Source: Niabella beijingensis (lineage in GTDB: Bacteria > Bacteroidota > Bacteroidia > Chitinophagales > Chitinophagaceae). From it: a stretch of DNA of 64,000 nucleotides. The notes beneath the pieces were generated by a model. It had not been told where the DNA came from. It did no database searches and worked only from the letters and a program-made list of their open reading frames with translations. Positions within the stretch are counted from its first letter, which is position 1, and every line of letters starts with the position of its first letter. The stretch is from positions 1,364,001-1,428,000 of the forward strand of contig NZ_JAIQDI010000001.1 of NCBI RefSeq assembly GCF_020034665.1. Reading direction: 5' to 3'. The position numbers and the translations under genes are program-made. Shown here one piece after another: positions 26,741 to 34,865 of this stretch.

Positions 26741-27946
26741 ATGTTGGAAGGGAAAAAAATAGCAATCGGTATCAGCGGCAGCATTTCAGCCTACAAGATC
26801 GTTCACCTGGTACGGTTGCTTATAAAACAAAAGGCGGAGGTAAAAGTGATCATGACACCTGCTGCCAGGGATTTTGTAGCACCATTGACCCTGTCTACCC
26901 TTTCAAAGAATGACGTGCTTACAGACCTGGCTGCTGCCGATACATGGGCCAATCATGTAGCGCTGGGCAGATGGGCGGACCTGCTGCTGATCGCCCCGCT
27001 GAGCTGTAATACCCTGGCAAAAATGGCACACGGACACTGCGATAACCTGCTCCTGTCGGTATACCTTTCCGCAACCTGTCCGGTAATGGTATCCCCGGCG
27101 ATGGACGAGGACATGTGGCAGCATCCGGCTACACAAAAAAATATCGGAACGCTTCGGACATTCGGACATATCATACTGGCCCCGCATCACGGAGAGCTGG
27201 CCAGCGGACTGATCGGGCAGGGCCGGATGGAAGAGCCCGAAGTCATCCTTTCACATATTGAAGCCTTTTTCAGCAATACCCAAACGGCACTGAGCGGAAA
27301 AAAAGTACTGATCACTGCAGGCCCCACACAGGAAGCGCTGGATCCCGTACGCTTTATCGGCAACCACTCTTCCGGTAAAATGGGCTATGCCCTTGCGCTC
27401 GAATGCCGGAGGCGCGGCGCCAATGTAGTGCTGGTACTGGGCCCGGCTCCTGCTGTATTGCAACAGGACCTTTCCGGAATGACGGTCATAAAAGTTACTT
27501 CTGCTGAAGAAATGTACCAGGCCTGCATGGAGCAGTTTCCAACTGCCGATATGGCTCTTATGGCGGCGGCCGTTGCCGATTACCGGCCGGCAGCGGTCAG
27601 CGCTACCAAGATAAAAAAACAGAACGTAGATCTTGCACTACAGCTGGTAAAGACCCGCGACATCCTGGCGGCGCTGGGAGCCATTAAAACCCCGCAGCAG
27701 CTCCTGCTGGGCTTTGCGTTGGAAACAGATCATGAAGAATCACATGCATTAGAGAAACTTCACAAAAAGAACGCAGATTATATTGTACTGAACTCCCTAA
27801 GCGACGGAGCCGCTTTTGGGGCCGACACCAATAAAATAACTATTTACTCCAGGAACGGCAGTAAAGTTGCCTTTGATTCCAAATCCAAAAATGCCGTTGC
27901 GCAGGATATTATCAACACTATTTTAAAAGAAGGCGAAACAACATGA
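26741..27946 (+). CDS. coaBC: CoaBC: phosphopantothenate-cysteine ligase/decarboxylase
   Basis: A 401-residue bifunctional enzyme of coenzyme A synthesis. The N-terminal flavoprotein half (about 1-180) has KIAIGISGSISAYK, the NHVALGRWADLLLIAPLSCN segment with the catalytic His, and SPAMDEDMW. The C-terminal ligase half begins at KVLITAGPTQEALDPVRFI and has NHSSGKMGYALA, AAAVADYRP and the KIKK segment. Length is that of the usual fusion. It makes 4'-phosphopantetheine from phosphopantothenate, cysteine and a nucleotide triphosphate. Its stop overlaps the next start as ATGA. Confidence 0.95.
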   Translation: MLEGKKIAIGISGSISAYKIVHLVRLLIKQKAEVKVIMTPAARDFVAPLTLSTLSKNDVLTDLAAADTWANHVALGRWADLLLIAPLSCNTLAKMAHGHCDNLLLSVYLSATCPVMVSPAMDEDMWQHPATQKNIGTLRTFGHIILAPHHGELASGLIGQGRMEEPEVILSHIEAFFSNTQTALSGKKVLITAGPTQEALDPVRFIGNHSSGKMGYALALECRRRGANVVLVLGPAPAVLQQDLSGMTVIKVTSAEEMYQACMEQFPTADMALMAAAVADYRPAAVSATKIKKQNVDLALQLVKTRDILAALGAIKTPQQLLLGFALETDHEESHALEKLHKKNADYIVLNSLSDGAAFGADTNKITIYSRNGSKVAFDSKSKNAVAQDIINTILKEGETT

Positions 27947-28335
27947 ACCGATTATTACCCCTGCTGATAGTAGCCCTGACCTGCTTTGCCTGCGGGGGAC
28001 GCCCACGGGATGTATTACCCCGGGAAAAAATGCAGGCGGTTCTGTGGGATATTGCAAAGGGCGGGGAATTTGTAAACGGGTATGTTTATTACCGCCACCC
28101 GGATCTGAACCGGGCCCTTGTGAACCAGCAGGTCCTGAATCAGATTTTTACACTGCATAAGATCACAAAGAAGGAATTTGAGAAAAGCCTGGAGTATTAC
28201 CAGCGCAAGCCGGATATTTTTGTTGGTATGCTGGATTCGATCAATGCACAGCAGACACGCGCCAAACAGGATACACTGCACCGTTCAGACTCCTCCCGGC
28301 CGGCAACACCTGCGCCGGCAGCACGCCCCCAATAA
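27943..28335 (+). CDS. DUF4296-like lipoprotein
   Basis: A 130-residue protein overlapping coaBC by 4 bp. The signal peptide ends at Cys17 (LTCFAC). The core (VLPREKMQAVLWDIAKGGEF ... YRHPDLNRALVNQQVLNQIF ... HKITKKEFEKSLEYY) matches DUF4296, a Bacteroidota family of small lipoproteins of unknown role. A Pro/Ala-rich tail follows. The coaBC linkage recurs in related genomes to my knowledge but gives no functional clue. Confidence 0.78.
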   Translation: MNRLLPLLIVALTCFACGGRPRDVLPREKMQAVLWDIAKGGEFVNGYVYYRHPDLNRALVNQQVLNQIFTLHKITKKEFEKSLEYYQRKPDIFVGMLDSINAQQTRAKQDTLHRSDSSRPATPAPAARPQ

Positions 28336-28362
28336 TCCGTTTATTTTTTATATTTTCATACA

Positions 28363-29169
28363 ATGCGCTATGTATGCTTTAACGGAACCTTTTCTGCAGC
28401 CGGTATGCCCGTGATCCATGCCGCTAACAGGAGTTACCGCTACGGGGACGGCTTCTTTGAGACCCTGCGGGTACACCGTTCAGCAATACCCCTGTGGAAG
28501 TATCATCAGGCCCGGATCCTCAAAAGTATCGCACAGCTCGGTTATACCTTTGCACAGGATCCCGAAGCACTTTTCAACAATATATTGCACCTGTGCACGC
28601 TGAACAACTGTGCAGACAGTGCCCGGGTACGCCTGTCTTTTTCAAATGGGGACGGAAGCCTTTTTGACGATGCCCCCCTGCATTATTTAATAGAAGCGAC
28701 CGCGTTCACCACCCCGGCAGCCGGCAACGGGCTGCTACTGGGCAGGTATGACGAATTGCAAAAGGAAGTGCATGCTTTTTCGGAGCTCAAACTGGCCAGC
28801 AGCTTTATTTACAGCCGCGCCGCACAAACCTGCCGCCTCCGCGGATGGGATGACTGTATCATTGAAAATACCCGGCATCAGGCTATTGAAACAGTTATTT
28901 CGAACCTTTTCTGGATCAAAGAAGGACAACTCTTTACCCCTCCGGTTTCCGATGGTTGTGTAGCCGGTGTTTTCCGCGCTTACTTATTGGATACGGGACC
29001 GCATATTGCTATACAATCCTGCCTGCCCGGCACGCTTGAACATGCAGACGAAGTATTTCTTACAAATGCCCTGCGGGGGATCCGCAAAGTGCAGCAGATC
29101 GGTGATACAGGTTATAAGACCGCCCGGACTGAACTATTGCTCCAACAGCACACAAAGCTGTTTTCTTAA
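28363..29169 (+). CDS. Class IV PLP aminotransferase, PabC/BCAT-like
   Basis: A 268-residue fold-type IV PLP enzyme. NRSYRYGDGFFETLRVHRSA is the family's 'd.g..yGDG.FET.r' start. The PLP-binding Lys lies in SELKLASSFIYSRAA. Later come ATR-like ENTRHQAIETVISNLFW and EHADEVFLTNALRGIRKVQQ, close to the 'E.FltNSl.Gi.pV' of aminodeoxychorismate lyase (PabC) and branched-chain aminotransferases. PabC is favoured because folate/pterin genes lie nearby, but the substrate is not settled by sequence. The stop overlaps the convergent mqnD stop by 4 bp. Confidence 0.78.
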   Translation: MRYVCFNGTFSAAGMPVIHAANRSYRYGDGFFETLRVHRSAIPLWKYHQARILKSIAQLGYTFAQDPEALFNNILHLCTLNNCADSARVRLSFSNGDGSLFDDAPLHYLIEATAFTTPAAGNGLLLGRYDELQKEVHAFSELKLASSFIYSRAAQTCRLRGWDDCIIENTRHQAIETVISNLFWIKEGQLFTPPVSDGCVAGVFRAYLLDTGPHIAIQSCLPGTLEHADEVFLTNALRGIRKVQQIGDTGYKTARTELLLQQHTKLFS

Positions 29170-29975
29170 GCACCGGCATGGATCCGGTTGTAAATACCGG
29201 ATAGCGTATCCACCGCTTTTTTCCCTTCTGTTCCCAGGTCAAGACTGTAATTATTTACATACAGGTCGATATGTTTCCGCATTACTTCCTCCTGCATGGC
29301 CTGTGCATGTTCCTTTACATATGCTGATACCTCCGGATAACGGTCGAACGAATACTGAAGGCTTGCACGGATCAGGTCGTTCACCTGGTTGAAACGGTCG
29401 GTGCCCAGCGATTTCCGGATCACGATCCCCCCCAGCGGAATCGGAACGTTCATCTTTTCTTCCCAGTACTCACCCAGGTCTTTCACTTTGATCAGTCCCT
29501 TGTCCTGATAGGTAAACCGGTTTTCATGAATGATCACGCCAAGTGCTGCGTCCTCCTCCACTACGGCCTCCTCAATCCCGTGAAACACCCCAAATACTTT
29601 GTTATGGGCATCCGGAAAAGCAAAACTGAAAAGCAGGTGTGCCGTGGTATTTACTCCCGGCAACAGTACCTTTGCGGCATTTACTTCCGTTTCGGAAAAT
29701 GTTTGTTTTCCCTTGCTGATCAGCAGCGGTCCCACGCCTTTCCCCAAGGCACTTCCGGAATCCAGTAACGCATAGCGGTCCGCCGTTTTAAAATAAGCCG
29801 GGAAGCTCAGTTTTGTCACATCCAGCCGGCCTTCCAGTGCCCAGCGGTTGAGGGTTTCCACATCTTCAAGCACGGCTTCAAACTCCAGGTCGCCGGTGTC
29901 GATCTTTTTATTGACCAACGCATCAAAAATAAAGGTATCATTCGGGCAGGGAGAGAAACCCAGTTTTAGCTTCAT
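29166..29975 (-). CDS. mqnD: MqnD, 1,4-dihydroxy-6-naphthoate synthase
   Basis: A 269-residue protein. MKLKLGFSPCPNDTFIFDAL is the diagnostic start of MqnD, which converts cyclic dehypoxanthinyl futalosine to 1,4-dihydroxy-6-naphthoate in the futalosine route to menaquinone. Other family segments are DVTKLSFPAYF, GSALGKGVGPLLISK, LGVIIHENRFTYQDKGL and IPLGGIVIRKSLG. The length is usual. mqnB lies just upstream on the same strand, so two steps of the pathway are co-located; mqnA, mqnC and mqnE are not in the window. Confidence 0.93.
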   Translation of the reverse strand: MKLKLGFSPCPNDTFIFDALVNKKIDTGDLEFEAVLEDVETLNRWALEGRLDVTKLSFPAYFKTADRYALLDSGSALGKGVGPLLISKGKQTFSETEVNAAKVLLPGVNTTAHLLFSFAFPDAHNKVFGVFHGIEEAVVEEDAALGVIIHENRFTYQDKGLIKVKDLGEYWEEKMNVPIPLGGIVIRKSLGTDRFNQVNDLIRASLQYSFDRYPEVSAYVKEHAQAMQEEVMRKHIDLYVNNYSLDLGTEGKKAVDTLSGIYNRIHAGA

Positions 29976-30029
29976 ATAGATTCGTATTATTAAAATAAAA
30001 CAGGAAAAGACGAAAAAATGTTTAATTAA

Positions 30030-30677
30030 TTATTGCAGGATAACGGTGATCAGTTGCTGAACCGTCGCATTCAGCAGGCTGATGGACTCCCGCAGTTTCC
30101 ATTTTGCTTTGTCTCTTTCCCCTACATAATTGGAAACCGCTCTTATCTGAAGAAAAGGCACACCTTCGTTCAATGCCACATAATGGAAAGCCGCTCCTTC
30201 CATTGATTCAATTTCTGCCCGCAGGTTATCTTTAAACTGCCGAAGCATATCTTCCCTTGTAGTAATTTCATTATTGGTCACTCCTTTTGCCCTGTTGAGC
30301 CGGGTAAGTGCCATCAATTCCTCATACGGGTTCCTGAGCCAGCCCTTTGTAAACGGCGGATCGTCCGGAACCGCCAGTCCCAGATCAAAAACCGATCTCC
30401 ACTGGCCATTTTCGTTAACACCGAGGTCACCAAAGCACTCGCTGTCAATAACCGCTATACTTCCCGGTGCATACTGCTGCACCAAACTTCCGCCGATGCC
30501 CGCCTGCAGCACCAGATCATATCGTTCCCGCGCCAGCTGGCGCGTAAGTCCGTAAGCCGTGCTAACTCCGCCGATACCGGCAACCAGCACCGTCACCTGC
30601 TCTTTTTCTTCCAAAAAAGAACGCAAAGGCGCGAGCTCCAGTTCGGTGGCTGCCACCAGCAATATTCTTTTACTCAT
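30030..30677 (-). CDS. mqnB: MqnB, futalosine hydrolase
   Basis: A 215-residue nucleosidase of the PNP/MTAN superfamily. Seen: ILLVAATELELAPLRSFL at the start (the 'i..A...E...l' strand), VLVAGIGGVSTAY, LVLQAGIGGSL, SIAVIDSECFGDLGV, and the nucleoside-binding ESMEGAAFHYVAL with IRAVSNYVGERDKAKWKL. The SNxVGxRD segment fits futalosine hydrolase, which removes hypoxanthine. 54 bp upstream of mqnD, presumably one transcript. Confidence 0.9.
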   Translation of the reverse strand: MSKRILLVAATELELAPLRSFLEEKEQVTVLVAGIGGVSTAYGLTRQLARERYDLVLQAGIGGSLVQQYAPGSIAVIDSECFGDLGVNENGQWRSVFDLGLAVPDDPPFTKGWLRNPYEELMALTRLNRAKGVTNNEITTREDMLRQFKDNLRAEIESMEGAAFHYVALNEGVPFLQIRAVSNYVGERDKAKWKLRESISLLNATVQQLITVILQ

Positions 30678-30787
30678 ATTCCGTTATAAGGCCGCAGGGA
30701 ACAGTAAGGATCTCTTTTATACCCAATGCCCGCTGCAGCAAATTTGTTGCCGCTAAGATCGGGCATTTTTATAATTGAGGGAAGTGT

Positions 30788-30795
30788 TACCTTTG
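30788..30795 (+). promoter_or_regulatory. -7 element TACCTTTG ahead of the PTPS-folE-fabD group
   Basis: TACCTTTG followed by CAG fits the -7 consensus and lies 89 nt before the first PTPS-like ATG, in the 207-bp gap divergent from mqnB. No -33 TTG at the expected distance. Confidence 0.45.
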
Positions 30796-30884
30796 CAGTC
30801 CTGATTTTTTTGAAGGCAGGCTGATCACAATGCCACATTCCTTCAGCAGCGGGTACAGGAACCCGGCTTATTTATTTTTTTTGT

Positions 30885-31292
30885 ATGGTATATCTCACAA
30901 GAATTGAACACTTTAACGCTGCACACAAGCTCTTTAATCCGGCGTGGACGGAAGCGCAGAATGAGCAGGTTTTTGGAAAATGTGCCAATAAAAACTGGCA
31001 TGGGCACAACTATGAACTTTATATCACCGTAAAGGGCGAGCCGGATCCGGACACAGGTTTTGTGTACGATGTAAAAAAATTGAGCGAAATCATTAAAGAG
31101 CATATCATCGAAGCACTTGACCATCGTAATCTCAATGAAGATGTGCCCTTTATGAAAGGCAAATTGTGCAGTACGGAAAATCTTGCCATTGCGATCTGGA
31201 ATGAGCTGACTCCGCATTTACCTCAGGGAGTATTGCTCCATTGTATAAAACTGTATGAAACGCCACGGATTTATGTGGAGTATTTTGGCTAA
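30885..31292 (+). CDS. 6-pyruvoyl/6-carboxy-tetrahydropterin synthase family protein, copy 1
   Basis: A 135-residue T-fold enzyme. The zinc ligands are in FNAAHKL and WHGHNYEL; the catalytic Cys sits in FGKCANKNWHGHNY, as in PTPS-type members; the substrate-anchoring Glu lies in LYETPRIYVEY. DHRNLNED is the usual central motif. The family includes PTPS (tetrahydrobiopterin) and QueD (queuosine). A paralog starts 24 bp after the stop and folE follows, so it should act on 7,8-dihydroneopterin triphosphate made by FolE. No queC or queE is visible. Confidence 0.9.
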   Translation: MVYLTRIEHFNAAHKLFNPAWTEAQNEQVFGKCANKNWHGHNYELYITVKGEPDPDTGFVYDVKKLSEIIKEHIIEALDHRNLNEDVPFMKGKLCSTENLAIAIWNELTPHLPQGVLLHCIKLYETPRIYVEYFG

Positions 31293-31315
31293 GTTTGTAC
31301 GTACCTTTATCCAGT

Positions 31316-31726
31316 ATGAAAGTATCCGTTTTCAGGAGAGAACATTTTAATGCGGCACACCGGCTCTTTAATCCGGAATGGGATGATGCCACCAACGAAA
31401 AAGTATTTGGAAAATGTTCCCTGCCGCATTACCATGGACACAATTACGAACTGGAAATAAAAGTAACAGGGACGGTAAACCCCGAAACGGGTTTTGTAAT
31501 GGACCTGAAAGAATTGAGCGGCCTGGTGGCAAAAACGGTAATTGAACGGTTTGATCACCGGAACCTCAATCTTGATACGGAAGAATTTAAACAGACAAAC
31601 CCGACTGCTGAAAATATTGCAATTGTTATCTACAATATACTGCGTCCGCATATTAACAGTGAGCACGATTTAAAAATCCGTTTATACGAAACACCGAGAA
31701 ATTTTGTAGAGTATCCATCATCATAA
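31316..31726 (+). CDS. 6-pyruvoyl/6-carboxy-tetrahydropterin synthase family protein, copy 2
   Basis: A 136-residue paralog of the preceding gene, roughly half identical by eye. ATG 31316 ([17 protein letters not shown]) is chosen over the upstream TTG 31295, whose extension is not conserved in copy 1. It keeps every key feature: [29 protein letters not shown] and [11 protein letters not shown]. Because both copies keep the zinc and catalytic residues, neither is a simple degenerate duplicate. They may differ in substrate or form a hetero-oligomer. folE begins 13 bp after its stop. Confidence 0.9.
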   Translation: MKVSVFRREHFNAAHRLFNPEWDDATNEKVFGKCSLPHYHGHNYELEIKVTGTVNPETGFVMDLKELSGLVAKTVIERFDHRNLNLDTEEFKQTNPTAENIAIVIYNILRPHINSEHDLKIRLYETPRNFVEYPSS

Positions 31727-31739
31727 ACCAGCGGTAACC

Positions 31740-32336
31740 ATGGCTTATAAAAAAGAAGATCAGTACGACGCATCCGTAACACAGGCGCTTATACACCATT
31801 ACAGGGGAGTAATTGAGCAGCTGGGGGAGGCACCTGAGCGCGAAGGCCTCCTGAAGACCCCTGAGCGTGTGGCAAAGGCCATGCAGGTATTGACACAGGG
31901 CTACAATATGGACGCGCATGAGATCATCAACTCTGCCAAATTCCACGAAGATGTAAGCGAAATGATCATTGTAAAAGATATTGAATTATACAGTCTTTGC
32001 GAGCACCATATGCTTCCTTTTTTTGGAAGGGCACATGTGGCCTATATTCCGAATGGCTGGATCACCGGACTGAGCAAGATCGCCCGGGTGGTGGACGTTT
32101 ACTCGCACCGGCTGCAGGTACAGGAGCGGCTGACGGTACAGATCATGAATGCGATCAAGGAAACATTGAATCCGCTGGGTGTAGCAGTGGTCATTGAGGC
32201 CAAACACCTGTGCATGATGATGCGGGGTGTTCAGAAACAAAACTCGGAAACCACCACATCGGCTTTCGATGGTGAGTTCCAGAAGAACTCGACCCGAAGC
32301 GAATTTTTAAAGCTCATCAGCGCACGTTTAAGTTAA
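31740..32336 (+). CDS. folE: GTP cyclohydrolase I
   Basis: A 198-residue enzyme that converts GTP to 7,8-dihydroneopterin triphosphate. Signature segments: [34 protein letters not shown] (zinc Cys and His), [20 protein letters not shown], and [20 protein letters not shown] with the second zinc Cys. Full length for the bacterial type I enzyme. With the two PTPS-like genes it forms a pterin operon; its product is their substrate as well as the folate precursor. Confidence 0.96.
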   Translation: MAYKKEDQYDASVTQALIHHYRGVIEQLGEAPEREGLLKTPERVAKAMQVLTQGYNMDAHEIINSAKFHEDVSEMIIVKDIELYSLCEHHMLPFFGRAHVAYIPNGWITGLSKIARVVDVYSHRLQVQERLTVQIMNAIKETLNPLGVAVVIEAKHLCMMMRGVQKQNSETTTSAFDGEFQKNSTRSEFLKLISARLS

Positions 32337-32362
32337 AGACGAACCAAAATAAATTAGTGAAT

Positions 32363-33253
32363 ATGAAACAGGCAGTGGTATTTCCCGGACAGGGATCGCA
32401 GTTCACCGGGATGGGAAAAGAACATTATGAAAACAATGCATTTGCAAAAAAACTGTTTGAACAGGGGAATGAGATCCTGGGGTTCCGGCTTTCAGACATC
32501 ATGTTCACCGGAACTGCCGAAGAACTGAAGGAAACAAGCGTCACCCAACCCGCTGTTTTCTTACATTCGATCGTAGCATACAAGGTAATGGAAAATAACC
32601 GGCCCGATATGGTTGCCGGGCATTCCCTTGGAGAGTTCTCGGCGCTGGTGGCCAATAATGTACTCGCATTTGAAGACGCGCTGCAACTGGTATCCGTACG
32701 GGCCAATGCCATGCAAAAGGCCTGCGAGCTGCAGCCTTCTAGTATGGCCGCTGTACTGAACCTTCCCGATGAAACGGTAGAAGACATCTGCAAAGCTATC
32801 CAGGAGGAGACCGGCGAAATTGTGGTCCCCGCCAATTACAACTGCCCGGGGCAGCTGGTGATCAGCGGCACCATGAAAGGTATTGAAATTGCGGTAGAAC
32901 GCATGAAGGCAGCAGGAGCAAAACGAGCACTGGTATTACCTGTTGGTGGTGCCTTTCATTCCCCGCTGATGGAGCCGGCACGCCAGGAGCTGGAGGCGGC
33001 CATTGAAAAGACAGCCTTTCATCAGCCGGTATGTCCGATCTATCAGAACGTGGTGGCACGGCCGGTAATGGATAAAGAAGAAATAAAAGAGAACCTGATC
33101 GCACAGCTAACCGGGGCAGTAAAATGGACCCAGAGCATCCAGGCCATGATCGCCAACGGAGCCACCCGGTTCACGGAAGCCGGTCCGGGAAAAGTGTTAC
33201 AGGGACTGATCCAGAAGATCGATAAAACAGTTGAAGTAAATGGGGTTAGTTAA
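32363..33253 (+). CDS. fabD: FabD, malonyl-CoA:ACP transacylase
   Basis: A 296-residue enzyme that loads malonyl groups onto acyl carrier protein for fatty-acid synthesis. ATG 32363 gives MKQAVVFPGQGSQFTGMG; the GTG at 32357 would add two residues only. The nucleophile Ser88 is in VAGHSLGEFSAL and the catalytic His199 in GGAFHSPLM. QLVSVRANAMQKAC carries the malonate-binding Arg. It follows folE by 26 bp. A terminator overlaps its stop codon. Confidence 0.96.
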   Translation: MKQAVVFPGQGSQFTGMGKEHYENNAFAKKLFEQGNEILGFRLSDIMFTGTAEELKETSVTQPAVFLHSIVAYKVMENNRPDMVAGHSLGEFSALVANNVLAFEDALQLVSVRANAMQKACELQPSSMAAVLNLPDETVEDICKAIQEETGEIVVPANYNCPGQLVISGTMKGIEIAVERMKAAGAKRALVLPVGGAFHSPLMEPARQELEAAIEKTAFHQPVCPIYQNVVARPVMDKEEIKENLIAQLTGAVKWTQSIQAMIANGATRFTEAGPGKVLQGLIQKIDKTVEVNGVS

Positions 33254-33264
33254 CCCCATTTTTT
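33239..33264 (+). terminator. Terminator overlapping the fabD stop codon
   Basis: AATGGGGTTA (33239-33248) and TAACCCCATT (33251-33260) form a perfect 10-bp stem with a 2-nt spacer, followed by TTTT. The TAA stop codon is the first three bases of the right arm. Confidence 0.85.
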
Positions 33265-33460
33265 ATTTCCTGTTCAGCTTCGCCAATCGGAGAACTTTCA
33301 CCATTGCTCCGGTCATTGTTAGTTACAATGGCACACCATAGCTTATTATTTGCGAACCCGTGGCTTCTTCCGGAATGCGCCGCCGTTCATCCAGCCGGCA
33401 GCCCTCCATTCATCGATTTCTTCCTACCTTCGGTGCATTCGATCACCGTTCTCTTTTCAG

Positions 33461-34297
33461 ATGACCATACTTACATTTACATTGATCATGTTGCTGGGCG
33501 CTTTTGCCGCAGGGATGATCGGCTCCCTGTCCGGTCTCGGAGGCGGCATCATCATCATTCCCCTGCTCACCATCGGTTTGGGGGTAGACATTCATTATGC
33601 GATCGGCGCAGCACTGGTCTCTGTTATTGCCACCTCCTCCGGATCCGCGGCAGCCTATGTACGGGAGGGGATCACCAACATGCGGCTTGGTATTTTCCTA
33701 GAGATTGCCACCACCTTCGGAGCCGTGTGCGGGGCTCTTATCTCCACCATCGCACCCGGTTCTTTTATTGCAGTGCTTTTCGGGCTGACCCTCATCTTTT
33801 CTTCGATCAATTCATTAAGAAAAAAAGAAGAGCACGTACTCAAACAAAGCAGTCCTCTGGCGCGCAAATTAAAACTGGAAGGCAGCTATCCCGACAGCAA
33901 GGGGCAACCCATCGCCTATGGAACAAAAAATGTGCTGGGGGGCTTTGGCATGATGGGCATCGCCGGTATGATGTCGGGCCTGCTGGGCATCGGATCCGGC
34001 GCATTCAAGGTCATTGCAATGGATAATATCATGCGCATCCCTTTTAAGGTGTCCACTACCACCAGTAATTTTATGATGGGAGTGACCGCTATTGCCAGTA
34101 CGGTCATTTATCTGCAAAAGGGGTATGTACAGCCCGGTATCTGCATGCCCACCATGATCGGGGTGCTTTTCGGCTCTATGGCGGGCTCCCGGATCCTCAT
34201 CCGTTCCAACCCTAGAAAACTCCGGATCTTCTTTGCATTCATTATTCTCCTGCTCGCCCTTAACATGATCTATAGCGGCCTTGCCGGTAAAATTTAA
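33461..34297 (+). CDS. TauE/SafE-family membrane permease
   Basis: A 278-residue integral membrane protein. ATG 33461 (MTILTFTLIMLLGAFAAG) is preferred; the upstream extension is not hydrophobic and looks non-coding. Both family repeats are visible: GSLSGLGGGIIIIPLLTIGL in the first half and MSGLLGIGSGAFKVIAMDNI in the second, each followed by small-residue helices. A cytoplasmic loop with LRKKEEHVLKQ separates the halves. Members export sulfite, taurine-derived or other small anions; the substrate is unknown. The DUF1634 gene 6 bp downstream is a common partner. Confidence 0.88.
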   Translation: MTILTFTLIMLLGAFAAGMIGSLSGLGGGIIIIPLLTIGLGVDIHYAIGAALVSVIATSSGSAAAYVREGITNMRLGIFLEIATTFGAVCGALISTIAPGSFIAVLFGLTLIFSSINSLRKKEEHVLKQSSPLARKLKLEGSYPDSKGQPIAYGTKNVLGGFGMMGIAGMMSGLLGIGSGAFKVIAMDNIMRIPFKVSTTTSNFMMGVTAIASTVIYLQKGYVQPGICMPTMIGVLFGSMAGSRILIRSNPRKLRIFFAFIILLLALNMIYSGLAGKI

Positions 34298-34303
34298 CAG
34301 CCG

Positions 34304-34693
34304 ATGAATAAAGATTCTTTTACCGATAAAACCCTGCAGCGGATCGTAGGCAACCTGCTGCGTTATGGCGTATGGACCGCCCTTGCCATCGGTGCCATCG
34401 GAGGCATTGTATACCTGGTGCGGCACGGCCACGAATCCATTCACTACGGCATCTTTACAGAAACAGACAAAAGCATCGGCGCACTGACAGGCGATATCAT
34501 CGATGGTGTAAAAAAAGGAAGCGGCACATCGATTATTTTCTTCGGCATCCTGCTGTTGTTCCTGACTCCCGCTCTGCGCCTGGTTTTATCTTTTTTTTCA
34601 TTCCTGATCGAAAAGGATTATCTGTATGTTATCATTACGCTCATTGTTATGGCGATCATCGGCATCAGCATATCTTTGGGATACGGTCATTAG
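34304..34693 (+). CDS. DUF1634 membrane protein, partner of the TauE/SafE permease
   Basis: A 129-residue protein with three hydrophobic helices: about 21-41 (GVWTALAIGAIGGIVYLV), 75-95 (IIFFGILLLFLTPALRLVL) and 105-126 (YVIITLIVMAIIGISIS). LLRYGVWTALAIG and FGILLLFLTPALRLVLS are family-typical. DUF1634 genes are repeatedly found beside TauE/SafE genes, so a shared transport complex is likely. Function not established. Confidence 0.82.
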   Translation: MNKDSFTDKTLQRIVGNLLRYGVWTALAIGAIGGIVYLVRHGHESIHYGIFTETDKSIGALTGDIIDGVKKGSGTSIIFFGILLLFLTPALRLVLSFFSFLIEKDYLYVIITLIVMAIIGISISLGYGH

Positions 34694-34865
34694 GTGTGGA
34701 TTGAAACCCCTGGTGGTTTATTTTTTTGAACCATTGAGGAGTTAAGGACGATTAAGTTGACGCAATGATCCTTAATGCACCGTCATGTCTTAATGATTGA
34801 TGCCGGTGGATTGTTTTTCAACCATTAAAGTCTTTCAGTATTTTCGTATAAAGTAATGCACTGTT
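34694..34865. repeat. Imperfect intergenic direct repeats
   Basis: Two related blocks occur, near 34712-34740 and 34805-34830: both read GGTGG(T/A)TT, a T-run, then (G)AACCATT and a purine-rich end. Between them TTAAG/CTTAA words recur and TTAAGGA...TCCTTAA forms a weak inverted pair. No gene is seen. Confidence 0.45.
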
